Origin: Salinimonas iocasae
GTDB lineage: Bacteria > Pseudomonadota > Gammaproteobacteria > Enterobacterales > Alteromonadaceae
Length of the DNA stretch: 64,000 nucleotides
Assembly (NCBI RefSeq): GCF_006228385.1
Contig: NZ_CP039852.1
Span: forward strand, 2,186,001-2,250,000
Direction of reading: 5' to 3'
Numbering within the stretch: the stretch's first letter is position 1; each line of letters begins with the position of its first letter. Position numbers and translations under genes: made by a program. Shown piece after piece: positions 25,774 through 35,297 of the stretch. The notes beneath the pieces were generated by a model. It was given only the letters and a program-made list of their open reading frames with translations. It was not told where the DNA came from and ran no database searches.

Positions 25774-26787
25774 CTATCTGTTATTAAGCTGATATTTCCG
25801 TACAGCTTCATTATGTTGTTCCAGTGTTTGAGAAAACTGATGTGAGCCATCGCCTCTGGCCACAAAATAAAGCGCCTCGGTAGGTACAGGTTGCAATGCC
25901 GCTTTAATAGCAGGACGGCCTGCCATTGCTATTGGCGTGGGAGGTAACCCTTTAATCACATAGGTGTTGTAAGCTGTTTTCTCACGTAGATGTGCACGGG
26001 TGATGTTGCCGTCATATTTCTCACCGATACCATATATAACAGTAGGATCAGTTTGAAGCCGCATATTCTGGCGAAGCCGGTTTACAAAAACACCGGCAAT
26101 CTGCGCGCGCTCCGCAGGCACCGCCGTTTCCTTTTCTATAATAGATGCCAGAATCAATGCTTCATAAGGCGTATCTATAGGCAGCCCCTGCTGACGCGCC
26201 TGCCACTGTTCGGTCAATTGCGCTTTCATTGCATCCATCGCCCGGGTCAGCAAGCCTGACGCTGTGGTACCCGCTGTAAAGTGATAGGTATCCGCCAGAA
26301 ACAGACCTTCCAGAGATTGTAAACCTGCAGCAGGAGGCCATGGCCAGCGAGCGCGTAATTTTTCAAGCGTATCAGGGCTAAGATCGAAGTCGATATGCGC
26401 ATGGTTGTTGAGCAGCGTCTGCCATTGTGAAAATGTAAGACCGTCAATCAGGCTAATAGAAAACTGATGCTCTTTGCCGCTGGCAAATTTATCAAAAGCC
26501 ATCGGTAACGTCATATCCGGACTAAGCTGATACGTGCCAGCGCGAATGTGCTTGTCTCTAAAAACCAGTTTAAGCCAGATTCTGGCACTTATATCATCGA
26601 CTGTGACAATATTTGCTTTCCGTAACTGTGCCAAGGCACTGTGACCTGTCGTCCCCTCATCAATGGTCACCAGCGTTGGCGATGAGATAGCAAGATGTTT
26701 ATCTACCTGCTGTTGCCAGAAGCTAATCGCTAACGCCGCAACAATAATAATGAAAATTATGAAAAGAAAAACACGCTTAAACCGCAT
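25774..26787 (-). CDS. mltG: Endolytic murein transglycosylase MltG
   Basis: A 337-residue inner-membrane enzyme that cuts nascent peptidoglycan and sets glycan strand length. There is one N-terminal membrane helix (about residues 5-25). A LysM-like region is followed by the YceG domain. The catalytic glutamate is in 'ILASIIEKETAVPAERAQIAGVFVNRL', and the signature 'LQTDPTVIYGIGEKYDGNITRAHL' and 'YNTYVIKGLPPTPIAMAGRPAI' are clear. Its start overlaps the end of pabC by 11 bases. Confidence 0.94.
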   Translation of the reverse strand: MRFKRVFLFIIFIIIVAALAISFWQQQVDKHLAISSPTLVTIDEGTTGHSALAQLRKANIVTVDDISARIWLKLVFRDKHIRAGTYQLSPDMTLPMAFDKFASGKEHQFSISLIDGLTFSQWQTLLNNHAHIDFDLSPDTLEKLRARWPWPPAAGLQSLEGLFLADTYHFTAGTTASGLLTRAMDAMKAQLTEQWQARQQGLPIDTPYEALILASIIEKETAVPAERAQIAGVFVNRLRQNMRLQTDPTVIYGIGEKYDGNITRAHLREKTAYNTYVIKGLPPTPIAMAGRPAIKAALQPVPTEALYFVARGDGSHQFSQTLEQHNEAVRKYQLNNR

Positions 26788-27601
26788 TAAATTCGTCCTG
26801 ATAAGCTAACTTTATTTCATCCTGCAATGTAGTAACTGGCTTAGTCGCAAGGTGGTGCGGTTCTTCCAGTTCAAGGGTATGCACAGGTATTATTTGCATC
26901 AGCGCGTTAGTAAGAAAAATTGCGGATGCCTCATTCAACACATTCGGCAAAGCCTGAACCTCACTCACAGGCTGACCATGTTGATGCAGCCAGTCAATTA
27001 CGAATTCTCGCATCACCCCTGCCACACCACATTGTTTTACTGAAGGTGTATACCACTGCCCCTCATTTAACCAAAAAACATTGGCAGCACTAGCTTCAAC
27101 AATATGGTTATCTGTGTCGCATACAAGTACATCATCGACAGCGGCCGACATATGCCTTTTGACCAAAACCTGCTCAAGGCGATTACAATGCTTAACGCCC
27201 GCTAGTGCTGGCTGCACAGCCATTCGCACATCGCTAAGGCCAATACAAATACCATCTACACGCCAGGCACTATAATGTGCTGGCACGCTATGATGAGAGA
27301 AATACAAAGCAGCAGCACTTTTTTCATCCCGCTGGTAGCCTCGCCCACCCTGACCCGCACTAATCAGCAACTTCAAAGTGCCTGATTTTATGCTCTGCGC
27401 CTGCGCGATAATATCGGCACGCAGCTTTTCAGCGTCAACGAATACCCCCAATAGCCTTGTATCGCGGCACAGGCGCTTTACATGGCGTTCAAACAGCGCA
27501 ACCCGGCCGGCTTCTACACTCATGGTAGTGAAAACACCATCACCGTAATTGGCCACGCGGTCATTGAGTGGAAAGGTTTGCAATATATCTCGTTCCATCA
27601 T
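26777..27601 (-). CDS. pabC: Aminodeoxychorismate lyase
   Basis: A 274-residue fold-type IV PLP enzyme that makes 4-aminobenzoate for folate. 'RVANYGDGVFTTMSVEAGRVALFERH' is the N-terminal signature. The cofactor lysine lies in 'AGVKHCNRLEQVLVK', and 'DNHIVEASAANVFWLN' and 'GVMREFVIDWL' follow as in the family. The start is set at one of two adjacent ATG codons (27601 or 27598). A terminator separates it from fabF, so it probably has its own promoter. Confidence 0.9.
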   Translation of the reverse strand: MMERDILQTFPLNDRVANYGDGVFTTMSVEAGRVALFERHVKRLCRDTRLLGVFVDAEKLRADIIAQAQSIKSGTLKLLISAGQGGRGYQRDEKSAAALYFSHHSVPAHYSAWRVDGICIGLSDVRMAVQPALAGVKHCNRLEQVLVKRHMSAAVDDVLVCDTDNHIVEASAANVFWLNEGQWYTPSVKQCGVAGVMREFVIDWLHQHGQPVSEVQALPNVLNEASAIFLTNALMQIIPVHTLELEEPHHLATKPVTTLQDEIKLAYQDEFNAV

Positions 27602-27667
27602 TGCTTTAGAAAAAAACGAGTATATCAATCACAGCAAAGAGAAGGTAGTGCGTGAGGGGTAAGAAAA

Positions 27668-27687
27668 AGGCGACCGTCAGGTCGCCT
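27668..27687 (-). terminator. Rho-independent terminator after fabF
   Basis: A perfect eight-base stem AGGCGACC/GGTCGCCT with a four-base loop, followed on the minus strand by TTTTTCTTAC, starts seven bases after the fabF stop. A T-rich run also follows on the plus strand. Confidence 0.88.
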
Positions 27688-27694
27688 CTTGTTT

Positions 27695-28933
27695 TTATAG
27701 TCGCTTGAAGATGAGGGTGCCGTTGGTACCACCAAAGCCAAACGAATTACACAATGCATATGGCGACTCAAACGCCTTTGCTTTGTGCGCAACAAAGTCC
27801 AAATCACAGCCATCGCCTGGTGCATCAAGGTTGATGGTTGGCGGCGCCATTTTGTCCCGCAGTGCCAAAATAGTGAAAATGGCTTCTACAGAGCCGGCGG
27901 CACCTAACAGATGCCCTGTCATCGACTTGGTGGAGCTGACCATCAGATTGTAGGCATGGTCACCAAAAACACGCTTTACAGCAGCGACTTCGGCTTTATC
28001 GCCAGCAGGCGTAGATGTACCGTGTGCATTGATATGACCAATTTGCTCACCGTCCAATCCTGCATCGCTCAACGCATATTCCATTGATGCTGCAGCGCCC
28101 TCGCCGTCTTCGGGTGGCGAAGTCATATGATGTGCATCACCACTCATACCAAAGCCAACCAATTCACCATAGATGGTGGCGCCGCGCGCTTTCGCCGCTT
28201 CATATTCTTCGAGCATTACCACCCCGGCGCCTTCGCCCATGACGAAGCCATCGCGATCTTTGTCCCACGGGCGGCTAGCTGCCTGCGGATCGTCGTTGCG
28301 TGACGATAATGCGCGAGCAGCGGCGAAACCGGCGATACCCAACGGCGTAATAGATGCTTCAGCACCACCGGCCAGCATGGCGTCGGCATCTCCGTACGCA
28401 ATCGTCCTTGCGGCGATCCCAAGGTTATGAACACCGGTTGTACACGCCGTGACCACATTGAGGTTCGGCCCTTTTAAACCTTCCATGATGGAAAGGAAGC
28501 CCGAAATCATATTAGTAATGGTTGAAGGGACAAAGAACGGTGATACGCGCTTAGGACCACTTTCCATAAGCTTGGTATGGTTTTGTTCTATCTGCTGAAG
28601 TCCGCCAATACCAGAGCCTATTGCAACCCCAACACGATGTGCGTTGTCATTGTTTATAGTCAAACCGGAATCAGCCAAGGCCTGTTTACCCGCGGCTATG
28701 CCGAGCTGGATAAACCGGTCCATCTTCTTCGCTTCTTTTTTTTCTATGTATTCTTGCGGGTCAAAATCATTAACCTGACCGGCAAAACGAGTCGAATAGT
28801 TACTGCAATCGAAGTGGCTGATTTCACCAATACCACTTTCACCGGCAAGCACCCCACGCCAGGTTTGCTCTACCGAGGAAGCCAGTGGTGACAACATGCC
28901 AAGACCAGTAACCACTACGCGACGTTTTGTCAC
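27695..28933 (-). CDS. fabF: Beta-ketoacyl-ACP synthase II
   Basis: A 412-residue condensing enzyme of fatty-acid elongation, important for temperature control of unsaturated fatty acids. The catalytic Cys is in '[14 protein letters not shown]' and the two His in '[14 protein letters not shown]' and '[20 protein letters not shown]'. '[12 protein letters not shown]' is the usual C-terminus. The start is GTG at 28933 with GAGGG upstream. It follows acpP with a terminator-like hairpin between. Confidence 0.96.
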   Translation of the reverse strand: MTKRRVVVTGLGMLSPLASSVEQTWRGVLAGESGIGEISHFDCSNYSTRFAGQVNDFDPQEYIEKKEAKKMDRFIQLGIAAGKQALADSGLTINNDNAHRVGVAIGSGIGGLQQIEQNHTKLMESGPKRVSPFFVPSTITNMISGFLSIMEGLKGPNLNVVTACTTGVHNLGIAARTIAYGDADAMLAGGAEASITPLGIAGFAAARALSSRNDDPQAASRPWDKDRDGFVMGEGAGVVMLEEYEAAKARGATIYGELVGFGMSGDAHHMTSPPEDGEGAAASMEYALSDAGLDGEQIGHINAHGTSTPAGDKAEVAAVKRVFGDHAYNLMVSSTKSMTGHLLGAAGSVEAIFTILALRDKMAPPTINLDAPGDGCDLDFVAHKAKAFESPYALCNSFGFGGTNGTLIFKRL

Positions 28934-28969
28934 ACAAAAGCCCTCGCATTGGAACTAGGTAGGAAATAG

Positions 28970-28994
28970 AAAACGGCTCATGGTGAGCCGTTTT
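28970..28994 (-). terminator. Terminator/attenuator between acpP and fabF
   Basis: An 11-base perfect stem AAAACGGCTCA/TGAGCCGTTTT with a three-base loop, 12 bases after the acpP stop, followed by a T-rich tail on the minus strand. It would let acpP be made in excess over fabF. Confidence 0.85.
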
Positions 28995-29006
28995 GCTAAG
29001 AGTTTA

Positions 29007-29246
29007 TTACGCGTCTTTATTAGCGTTGATGTAGTCGATAGCTGACTGAACAGTAGTGATTTTTTCTGCTTCTTCGTCAGGAATCTCAGTGTCAAACTCT
29101 TCTTCCAACGCCATCACCAGTTCTACGGTATCAAGTGAATCTGCGCCCAGATCGTCTACAAACGAAGCTTCTGGTTTTACTTCTTCTTCTTTAACGCCCA
29201 GTTGCTCAACGATAATCTTTTTAACGCGCTCTTCGATGTTACTCAT
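29007..29246 (-). CDS. acpP: Acyl carrier protein
   Basis: A 79-residue acidic four-helix protein carrying fatty-acyl chains. The phosphopantetheine serine is in the canonical '[21 protein letters not shown]'. It lies between fabG and fabF in the standard order. The 196-base gap to fabG probably contains its own strong promoter. Confidence 0.98.
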   Translation of the reverse strand: MSNIEERVKKIIVEQLGVKEEEVKPEASFVDDLGADSLDTVELVMALEEEFDTEIPDEEAEKITTVQSAIDYINANKDA

Positions 29247-29442
29247 AATTCTAGGTTTCCCTTAACGTAACTAGATATAAAAAGTGCCGCTAGTTTATTT
29301 TGCAAGCCCAACGCTTGCAAGCACCAGACTAAACTAATTTTCTGGTCTAACCAGCAACGAACCAAAGTTAATTAAACAATTCTTTAACATTAGAAAATGA
29401 GAAAGCTCATCTCTATCAATCAGTTAACGTGACTGTGACACG

Positions 29443-30183
29443 TTAACTCATGTACATACCACCGTTCACATGGATGGTTTCGCCAGTAATATATGCTGCA
29501 CTGTCACTGACTAAAAATGCAACAGTTGCGGCAATTTCTTCAGGACGACCTAATCGATTTGCGGGAATATCTTTGAAGATAGCTTCCTTCTGATCATCGG
29601 TTAACGCCTTGGTCATATCGGTGTCGATAAAACCGGGAGCTACAACATTGATAGTAATTCCTCGTGATGCTACTTCTCTGGCCATAGATTTACTAAAGCC
29701 AATAACACCTGCTTTTGCGGCCGCATAATTTGCCTGACCAGCGTTTCCGGAACTACCTACCACAGAGCCCACATTGACGATGCGTCCGTGCTTTTTCTTC
29801 ATCATGCCGCGTAAAACTGCTTTCGACAAGCTGAAAATTGCAGTCAGATTGGTATCGATAATATCCTGCCATTCGTCATCTTTCATGCGCATAAGCAAGT
29901 TGTCGCGGGTTATACCGGCATTGTTCACCAAAATATCGACGCCGCCAAAGTCTTCCTTAATGATATTTAATACATCATCAACAGACGCTTTGTCGGTCAC
30001 GTTCAGACACAGACCCTTACCTGAATAGTCTGCCAGGTACTCACTGATGTTATTGGCGCCGCTTTCACTGGTAGCAGTACCGATAACTGTTGCACCTTGT
30101 TCTGCTAATTGCTGTGCAATTGCCTTTCCAATTCCGCGACTGGCACCAGTAACCAGCGCAACTTTAGACGCTAATTGTGACAT
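29443..30183 (-). CDS. fabG: 3-oxoacyl-ACP reductase
   Basis: A 246-residue SDR enzyme that reduces 3-oxoacyl-ACP with NADPH. The cofactor loop is TGASRGIG (residues 13-20) and 'NNAGITRDNLLMRM' follows. The catalytic Ser-Tyr-Lys triad is in 'VGSVVGSSGNAGQANYAAAKAG'. It starts three bases after the fabD stop, so it is part of the fabHDG transcript. Confidence 0.96.
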   Translation of the reverse strand: MSQLASKVALVTGASRGIGKAIAQQLAEQGATVIGTATSESGANNISEYLADYSGKGLCLNVTDKASVDDVLNIIKEDFGGVDILVNNAGITRDNLLMRMKDDEWQDIIDTNLTAIFSLSKAVLRGMMKKKHGRIVNVGSVVGSSGNAGQANYAAAKAGVIGFSKSMAREVASRGITINVVAPGFIDTDMTKALTDDQKEAIFKDIPANRLGRPEEIAATVAFLVSDSAAYITGETIHVNGGMYMS

Positions 30184-30186
30184 GAG

Positions 30187-31122
30187 TTATCCTTTTTCTG
30201 CACGCGCCTGAATATCAGCAGGCGTATTAACCGCCGCCGCATCAAGCGATTTATCAATTCGTTTAACCAGGCCTGTCAGGACTTTACCCGGGCCAATTTC
30301 TAATACCTTCTCAACGCCTTGCTCTGCCAGGTACCGGATAGTATCGGTCCATCTTACCGGACAATACAGCTGCCTCACCAACGCATCTCTAATCGCTGCG
30401 GGCTCCGATTCATTACTTACATCAACATTGTTAATAACAGACACGTTAGGTGCCGATAATGAAACAGCAGCAAGCGCTTCTTCGAGCTGATCAGCGGCAG
30501 GACGCATAAGTTCACAATGAGACGGCACGCTAACCGGCAAAGGCAGCGCTCGCTTAGCGCCAGCTTCTTTACAGGCATTCGCAGCCTGCTCAGCAGCAGA
30601 TTTTTCGCCTGCGATAACCACTTGCCCCGGAGAGTTAAAGTTAACCGGAGCTACCACTTCGCCGGTAGCAATTGCAGTTTGCTGGCAAATATCTGCAATT
30701 TTCTCATCGTCAAGGTTGATAATTGCGTACATTGCGCCAGCACCAGCGGGTACAGCCTGCTGCATAAATTTACCGCGGGCCTCTACCAACTTTACAGCTT
30801 CTGCAAAATTTAATACGCCAGCACATACCAGCGCCGAATATTCACCCAGGCTATGGCCAGCCATGTAATCCACGTGAACGTCTTTTTCGCTCAGTAAACG
30901 GAAAATAGCAACACTGGCTGTCAATAGCGCAGGCTGAGTGATATGTGTTTCATTTAGCCTGCCATCTTCGTCAGACTGAACAAGCTCCCACAAGTCGTAA
31001 CCCAGGGCTTCTGAGGCTTCCTGAAATGTTTCCAGTACGACCGGATAAGTGTCGGCTAACTCGGCCAACATGCCGGGTGACTGAGATCCCTGACCGGGAA
31101 AGACAAAGGCTGTACGAGTCAT
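30187..31122 (-). CDS. fabD: Malonyl-CoA:ACP transacylase
   Basis: A 311-residue enzyme that loads malonate onto ACP. 'FPGQGSQSPGM' opens the protein, the nucleophile is in 'MAGHSLGEYSALVCAG', and the catalytic His is in 'SVPSHCELMRPAADQL'. The order fabH-fabD-fabG matches E. coli. Confidence 0.96.
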   Translation of the reverse strand: MTRTAFVFPGQGSQSPGMLAELADTYPVVLETFQEASEALGYDLWELVQSDEDGRLNETHITQPALLTASVAIFRLLSEKDVHVDYMAGHSLGEYSALVCAGVLNFAEAVKLVEARGKFMQQAVPAGAGAMYAIINLDDEKIADICQQTAIATGEVVAPVNFNSPGQVVIAGEKSAAEQAANACKEAGAKRALPLPVSVPSHCELMRPAADQLEEALAAVSLSAPNVSVINNVDVSNESEPAAIRDALVRQLYCPVRWTDTIRYLAEQGVEKVLEIGPGKVLTGLVKRIDKSLDAAAVNTPADIQARAEKG

Positions 31123-31158
31123 AGTCGTTCCTTATTGTTATGGTGTAATCAAAGCTTA

Positions 31159-32124
31159 TTAGTAACGTACCAGGGCTGAGGCCCAGGCAAAACCGCCACC
31201 GAAAGCTTCTAACAGCAGATTCTGGCCACGCTGAATACGTCCGTCTCGAATTGCGGTATCTAATGCCGTGGGCACTGTAGCAGCAGAGGTATTACCGTAG
31301 TTCTCAAGAGTTAATACCACCTGGTCCAGTGACATATTCAGTTTTTTTGCTGTTGCTTTGATAATCCTGAAATTCGCCTGGTGCGGAACCAGCCAATCAA
31401 GCTCTGACTTATCCATATTGTTGGCCTCAAGGGTCTGCTCAACAATCTCAGATAGCTTGGTTACCGCGACTTTAAAGACCTCATTGCCGCGCATCGCGCC
31501 CCAGTTTTCATGTACTGATGCTTCATCACCGCGGGTTGGATTGCCTACATAAAGTAAATCTTTATAGGAACCGGCGGCCTGAATGTGTGTTGATAAGATA
31601 CCAGGCTCATCACTGGCTTCGATAACAGCAGCGCCCGCTGCATCACCGAACAAAATCACCATACTACGGTCCGCAGGGTCTACCAGGCGACTCAGACAAT
31701 CCGTTCCTACTACCAGAATACGTTTCGCCATACCCGACTTTACATACTGATCGGCGACGCTTAATGCGTAACACCAGCCTGCGCACGCAGCGGCTACATC
31801 AAATGCGGGAATACCGTCTATCTTCAGGTGATATTGAATTTCACATGCTGTACTGGGGAGAGAATAGCGGCCACTTGTGGTGGCACAGACAATCATATCA
31901 ATATCGCTGGCCTGCAGCCCGGCTGCATCCAGTGCTTTTCTGGATGCTTCAACACCCATAGTGGCCGCTGTTTCGTCAGCGCCAATTATACGCCGCTCTT
32001 TGATGCCTGTTCTGTCTGTGATCCATTCATCGGTGGTATCCACCATGGTTTCAAGATCTGCGTTGGTACGCACTTCGCTAGGATAATAGCTGCCGGTCCC
32101 GATAATTCGTGAATATTTACTCAA
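31159..32124 (-). CDS. fabH: Beta-ketoacyl-ACP synthase III
   Basis: A 321-residue condensing enzyme that starts fatty-acid synthesis from acetyl-CoA and malonyl-ACP. The catalytic Cys is in '[13 protein letters not shown]', and the His and Asn in '[12 protein letters not shown]' and '[14 protein letters not shown]'. The first four bases overlap the plsX stop (ATGA), indicating coupled translation. Confidence 0.96.
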   Translation of the reverse strand: MSKYSRIIGTGSYYPSEVRTNADLETMVDTTDEWITDRTGIKERRIIGADETAATMGVEASRKALDAAGLQASDIDMIVCATTSGRYSLPSTACEIQYHLKIDGIPAFDVAAACAGWCYALSVADQYVKSGMAKRILVVGTDCLSRLVDPADRSMVILFGDAAGAAVIEASDEPGILSTHIQAAGSYKDLLYVGNPTRGDEASVHENWGAMRGNEVFKVAVTKLSEIVEQTLEANNMDKSELDWLVPHQANFRIIKATAKKLNMSLDQVVLTLENYGNTSAATVPTALDTAIRDGRIQRGQNLLLEAFGGGFAWASALVRY

Positions 32125-33146
32125 AGTTGCTCCAACAAAACCGTTTCTATTTTACTTTTTATTTTTTCCGGAACACGTAAACGCGCTTCCTGCATCGCCT
32201 GATTAATCGCATAGTAAAATGCATCGGCCGAAGCGTTTCCGTGACTCTTTACTACAATGCCGCGCAATCCTATCAGACTGGCGCCATTATACTGGTCGGG
32301 GTTCACGCGATTATAAATAGTTTTTAGAAGCGGAAGAGCAACCCGGGCCATTGTCCGGGTCCATAAATTAGCGGCAGAAAAGCGTTTGGCCTCATTCACA
32401 ACAAGCTTTGCCAGACCCTCACTGGATTTAAGAGCAACATTGCCAGTAAAGCCATCAGTCACAACCACATCAGCGTAATCGGTGAAAATATCATCACCTT
32501 CAACGTAACCGATATAATTAAGTGCCGGGGTTTGCTTTAATTGCTGGTTGGCCATTTTTACCAGCGCATTACCCTTGATATCTTCTTCGCCTACATTCAG
32601 CAACGCAACGCGGGGGGCCTGTTTACCCGTCATCTGTTCTGCCAGTACCGACCCCATCACGGCGTACTGAAAAAGCGTATCAGCAGTACAATTTACATTG
32701 GCACCCAAATCGAGCAGCAATACTTTGTGATTGCCCGCTGTGGGCATGAAGGATACTAGTGCGGGACGGTCAACACCCTGTAATGTTTTGAGCCGATAAT
32801 AGGCAAGCGCAAGTAATGCACCGGTATTACCAGCACTGACACAGGCATCAGCCTTACCCTGCTCTACCAGCTCAACAATTCTCTTCATGGAGGAGTCTTG
32901 CTTACTTCGAAGTGCAGAGGCGGGTTTATCGTCCATTTCTACAACATCTTCACAATGCTCGATATGAACGCGTTCTCTTTGCGATGAGTTTAAATCAGCT
33001 AAAGCGGGTTCAATGATGGCGCGCTGGCCACAAAAAATGAAGTGTGTATCGGGATGTTGGCGAACAGCTCTCAGGGAGGCTGAGAGAATAACAGGGGGAC
33101 CATGATCGCCCCCCATGATATCTAACGCTATGGTTAGCTTAGACAA
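32121..33146 (-). CDS. plsX: Phosphate acyltransferase PlsX
   Basis: A 341-residue enzyme that makes acyl-phosphate from acyl-ACP for phospholipid synthesis. '[18 protein letters not shown]' is the N-terminal signature, and '[18 protein letters not shown]' and '[15 protein letters not shown]' are conserved. The start is a TTG at 33146. It follows rpmF by 21 bases, as in most gammaproteobacteria. Confidence 0.94.
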   Translation of the reverse strand: MSKLTIALDIMGGDHGPPVILSASLRAVRQHPDTHFIFCGQRAIIEPALADLNSSQRERVHIEHCEDVVEMDDKPASALRSKQDSSMKRIVELVEQGKADACVSAGNTGALLALAYYRLKTLQGVDRPALVSFMPTAGNHKVLLLDLGANVNCTADTLFQYAVMGSVLAEQMTGKQAPRVALLNVGEEDIKGNALVKMANQQLKQTPALNYIGYVEGDDIFTDYADVVVTDGFTGNVALKSSEGLAKLVVNEAKRFSAANLWTRTMARVALPLLKTIYNRVNPDQYNGASLIGLRGIVVKSHGNASADAFYYAINQAMQEARLRVPEKIKSKIETVLLEQL

Positions 33147-33167
33147 AATGTCGATTACCGAACGCGC

Positions 33168-33338
33168 TTAGCGTTCAATAACTTTTTTGCCTTTGTAGTA
33201 ACCATCAGCGGTTACGTGGTGACGACGGTGCGTTTCACCTGATGTTGAGTCGACAGACAAAGTTTCGCATGTCAACGCATCGTGTGAACGACGCATACCG
33301 CGCTTAGCACGCGTTTTACGATTTTGTTGTACGGCCAT
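33168..33338 (-). CDS. rpmF: 50S ribosomal protein L32
   Basis: A 56-residue basic ribosomal protein. It begins '[20 protein letters not shown]', contains '[21 protein letters not shown]' in the second half, and ends VIER. The ATG is at 33338, three bases after the yceD stop. The yceD-rpmF-plsX order links ribosome and lipid synthesis, as in E. coli. Confidence 0.96.
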   Translation of the reverse strand: MAVQQNRKTRAKRGMRRSHDALTCETLSVDSTSGETHRRHHVTADGYYKGKKVIER

Positions 33339-33341
33339 AAC

Positions 33342-33869
33342 TTACTCCTGGTCTCGCTTAAGTTCTTTCAAAACCGCGAAAGGGTTTGGTCGCTCATTTT
33401 CCGGCTCGATTTTACCAAACGTCATATCATCCTTACTCAGTGCGCAATCCTTCTCTGCATGAAGAGCTACAATAGGCAAAGCAATAATCAGTTCGTCCTC
33501 AAAAAGCTGAAGCAAATCGACATTTCCATGGTCGTCGACCTCAACCGGATCATAAGCTTCGGGTAACATATCGATTTCATCAGACCGCTGCACCGGGCTA
33601 TAACAAAAATCGACGTTAAGCGGGCAATTAAACTCGCCGTTACACCGTTGACAGATAAGTGTGACCTGTGTAGCAAGATGGCCGTGAAAGACAGTAAGAC
33701 CCTGCGCGTCTTTTATAAACTGTACTTCTGCGTCCACCCACTCATCACAGTTAACAACTGCACCGAGTAAACGTTCCATATCTTTACTGGCAATCACGCC
33801 CTGATAATCAGAGCGCTTGACAGCACTTTTAACCGGATCGACCTGGTGAGGTAATTTCACTTTCTGCAT
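33342..33869 (-). CDS. yceD: YceD family protein (DUF177)
   Basis: A 175-residue protein needed for 23S rRNA accumulation in E. coli and plants. It begins 'MQKVKLPHQVDPVKSA', has a CxxC (CQRCNGEF) followed by 'CYSPV', then 'LPEAYDPVEVDDHGNVDLLQLFEDELIIALPI', and ends near 'NPFAVLKELKR'. The ATG at 33869 matches the usual start; an ATG eight codons earlier is possible. The promoter region 33894-34019 is shared with the divergent maf gene. Confidence 0.93.
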   Translation of the reverse strand: MQKVKLPHQVDPVKSAVKRSDYQGVIASKDMERLLGAVVNCDEWVDAEVQFIKDAQGLTVFHGHLATQVTLICQRCNGEFNCPLNVDFCYSPVQRSDEIDMLPEAYDPVEVDDHGNVDLLQLFEDELIIALPIVALHAEKDCALSKDDMTFGKIEPENERPNPFAVLKELKRDQE

Positions 33870-34019
33870 AGGGCGCGAATAATATAGTCTCAACCCATAT
33901 CTGTCAAAGGATTAATCGGGTAAAAAGTGATTAATCCAGCATTCTCTTTATCTTGATACTTTTACGCAGGCTAAAGCGTGTTTAGACTATCGGCAGGATA
34001 AATAAAACAGGCACATTTA

Positions 34020-34658
34020 ATGAGTACACTTATTCTGGCGTCTTCGTCTAAATATCGTAAAGCCCAGCTTAATGCGCTGGGATTGACTGTAGAGACACAT
34101 TCCCCGGATATTGATGAAAGCGCTTATGCCAGCGAAGCGCCAAAAGCACTTGCCTGTCGCCTGGCCTCGCAAAAAGCCCAAAAAGTTGGCAAATCGTATC
34201 CCGGCGCCCTGACTCTGGGCTGTGACCAGGTCGCTGTTTTAAACCAGCATGGTAAATCCGTTACCCTTGGCAAACCCGGCACCCGTAAAAATGCTATAGC
34301 GCAACTTTCCATGTGTCAGGGCAATATAGTTACATTCTACAGCGCCCTGGCTGTTTATCGGGCTGACTCGGATATAACGCTGTTTGATGCAGACGTAACA
34401 CATGTGCAATTTCGCACGCTTAGTGATAAAGAAATTACAGACTATGTCGACGCTGAACAGCCTTTGGATTGTGCCGGCAGTTTCAAATGTGAGGGACTGG
34501 GGGCTCTGCTGTTTGAGAAAATAGAAGGCCGAGACCCGAATAGTCTGATTGGCCTTCCCGTTATGTTACTTCGCGAAATGCTGGCACAATGTGATGTAGA
34601 CTTGCTTCACCTTGCCACTCAGGCTCAAATTCAAAAAGCCTCATCAGCGCGGCAATAA
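34020..34658 (+). CDS. Maf-family nucleotide pyrophosphatase (YceF-like)
   Basis: A 212-residue Maf protein that hydrolyses non-canonical nucleoside triphosphates. 'LILASSSKYRKAQLNALG' is the N-terminal motif and 'TLGCDQVAVL' contains the conserved Asp. 'YVDAEQPLDCAGSFKCEGLGALLFEKIEGRDPNSLIGLPV' fits the m7GTP-preferring YceF branch better than YhdE, because YceF also sits beside yceD and rluC in E. coli. Its end overlaps the convergent HAD gene by 15 bases. Confidence 0.9.
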   Translation: MSTLILASSSKYRKAQLNALGLTVETHSPDIDESAYASEAPKALACRLASQKAQKVGKSYPGALTLGCDQVAVLNQHGKSVTLGKPGTRKNAIAQLSMCQGNIVTFYSALAVYRADSDITLFDADVTHVQFRTLSDKEITDYVDAEQPLDCAGSFKCEGLGALLFEKIEGRDPNSLIGLPVMLLREMLAQCDVDLLHLATQAQIQKASSARQ

Positions 34659-35297
34659 TATTGGGCGCATCTCACTGACTGTATTAACGATAGCCACAGG
34701 ATTATGTGCTGCCAGACGATCGCTGTCATGAACACCGTATGACACAGCAAGCCTGTCCATACCAATCTGCTCAGCCATTTGCATGTCAAACACAGTATCT
34801 CCGATCATAATAGCATCGCAGGCACTAATCCCGGTTTCAGATAAGATCTGTTCAAGCATATCTGATGATGGTTTTGACGCTGCCTCACAGGCCGTACGCG
34901 ATGTAGTAAAAAAGTGGCCGGTTTGCGTGTTCTTCCATGCTCTGTCCAGACCACGTCGCGCCTTACCTGTGGCGACGGCTAAGGTCTTGTCCCGCTGCCT
35001 GAGCGTGGTCAGCAACTCCAGGGTGCCTTCAAATAACGGGCATGGGGTAATATCTTTTTCAAGGTAAGCGGCTTTGTAACCCTCGAATAATGCGTCGGTA
35101 AGCTGCTCATCCTGCGTATCAAACAGTATCTGGATTGCCGGACGCAGGCTGATTCCAATGATATTGCCTACAGCCTGCGCATCAGGGACCGGTACATCGC
35201 ACTGTTGAGCTGCCAGCTGCATACAACTGACAATCTTGGCAGCAGAATCCATCAACGTTCCATCCCAGTCAAAGATAATCAGCTGGTAATCTTTCAT
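34644..35297 (-). CDS. HAD-superfamily phosphatase, subfamily IA
   Basis: A 217-residue phosphatase. Motif I is DWDGTLMDS (residues 10-18), motif II lies near 'AVATGKARRGLDRAW', and motif IV in 'IMIGDTVFDMQMAEQIGM'. The helical cap between them resembles phosphoglycolate or sugar-phosphate phosphatases. It overlaps rluC upstream by four bases (ATGA), so the two are co-translated. The substrate is not fixed. Confidence 0.9.
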   Translation of the reverse strand: MKDYQLIIFDWDGTLMDSAAKIVSCMQLAAQQCDVPVPDAQAVGNIIGISLRPAIQILFDTQDEQLTDALFEGYKAAYLEKDITPCPLFEGTLELLTTLRQRDKTLAVATGKARRGLDRAWKNTQTGHFFTTSRTACEAASKPSSDMLEQILSETGISACDAIMIGDTVFDMQMAEQIGMDRLAVSYGVHDSDRLAAHNPVAIVNTVSEMRPILLPR

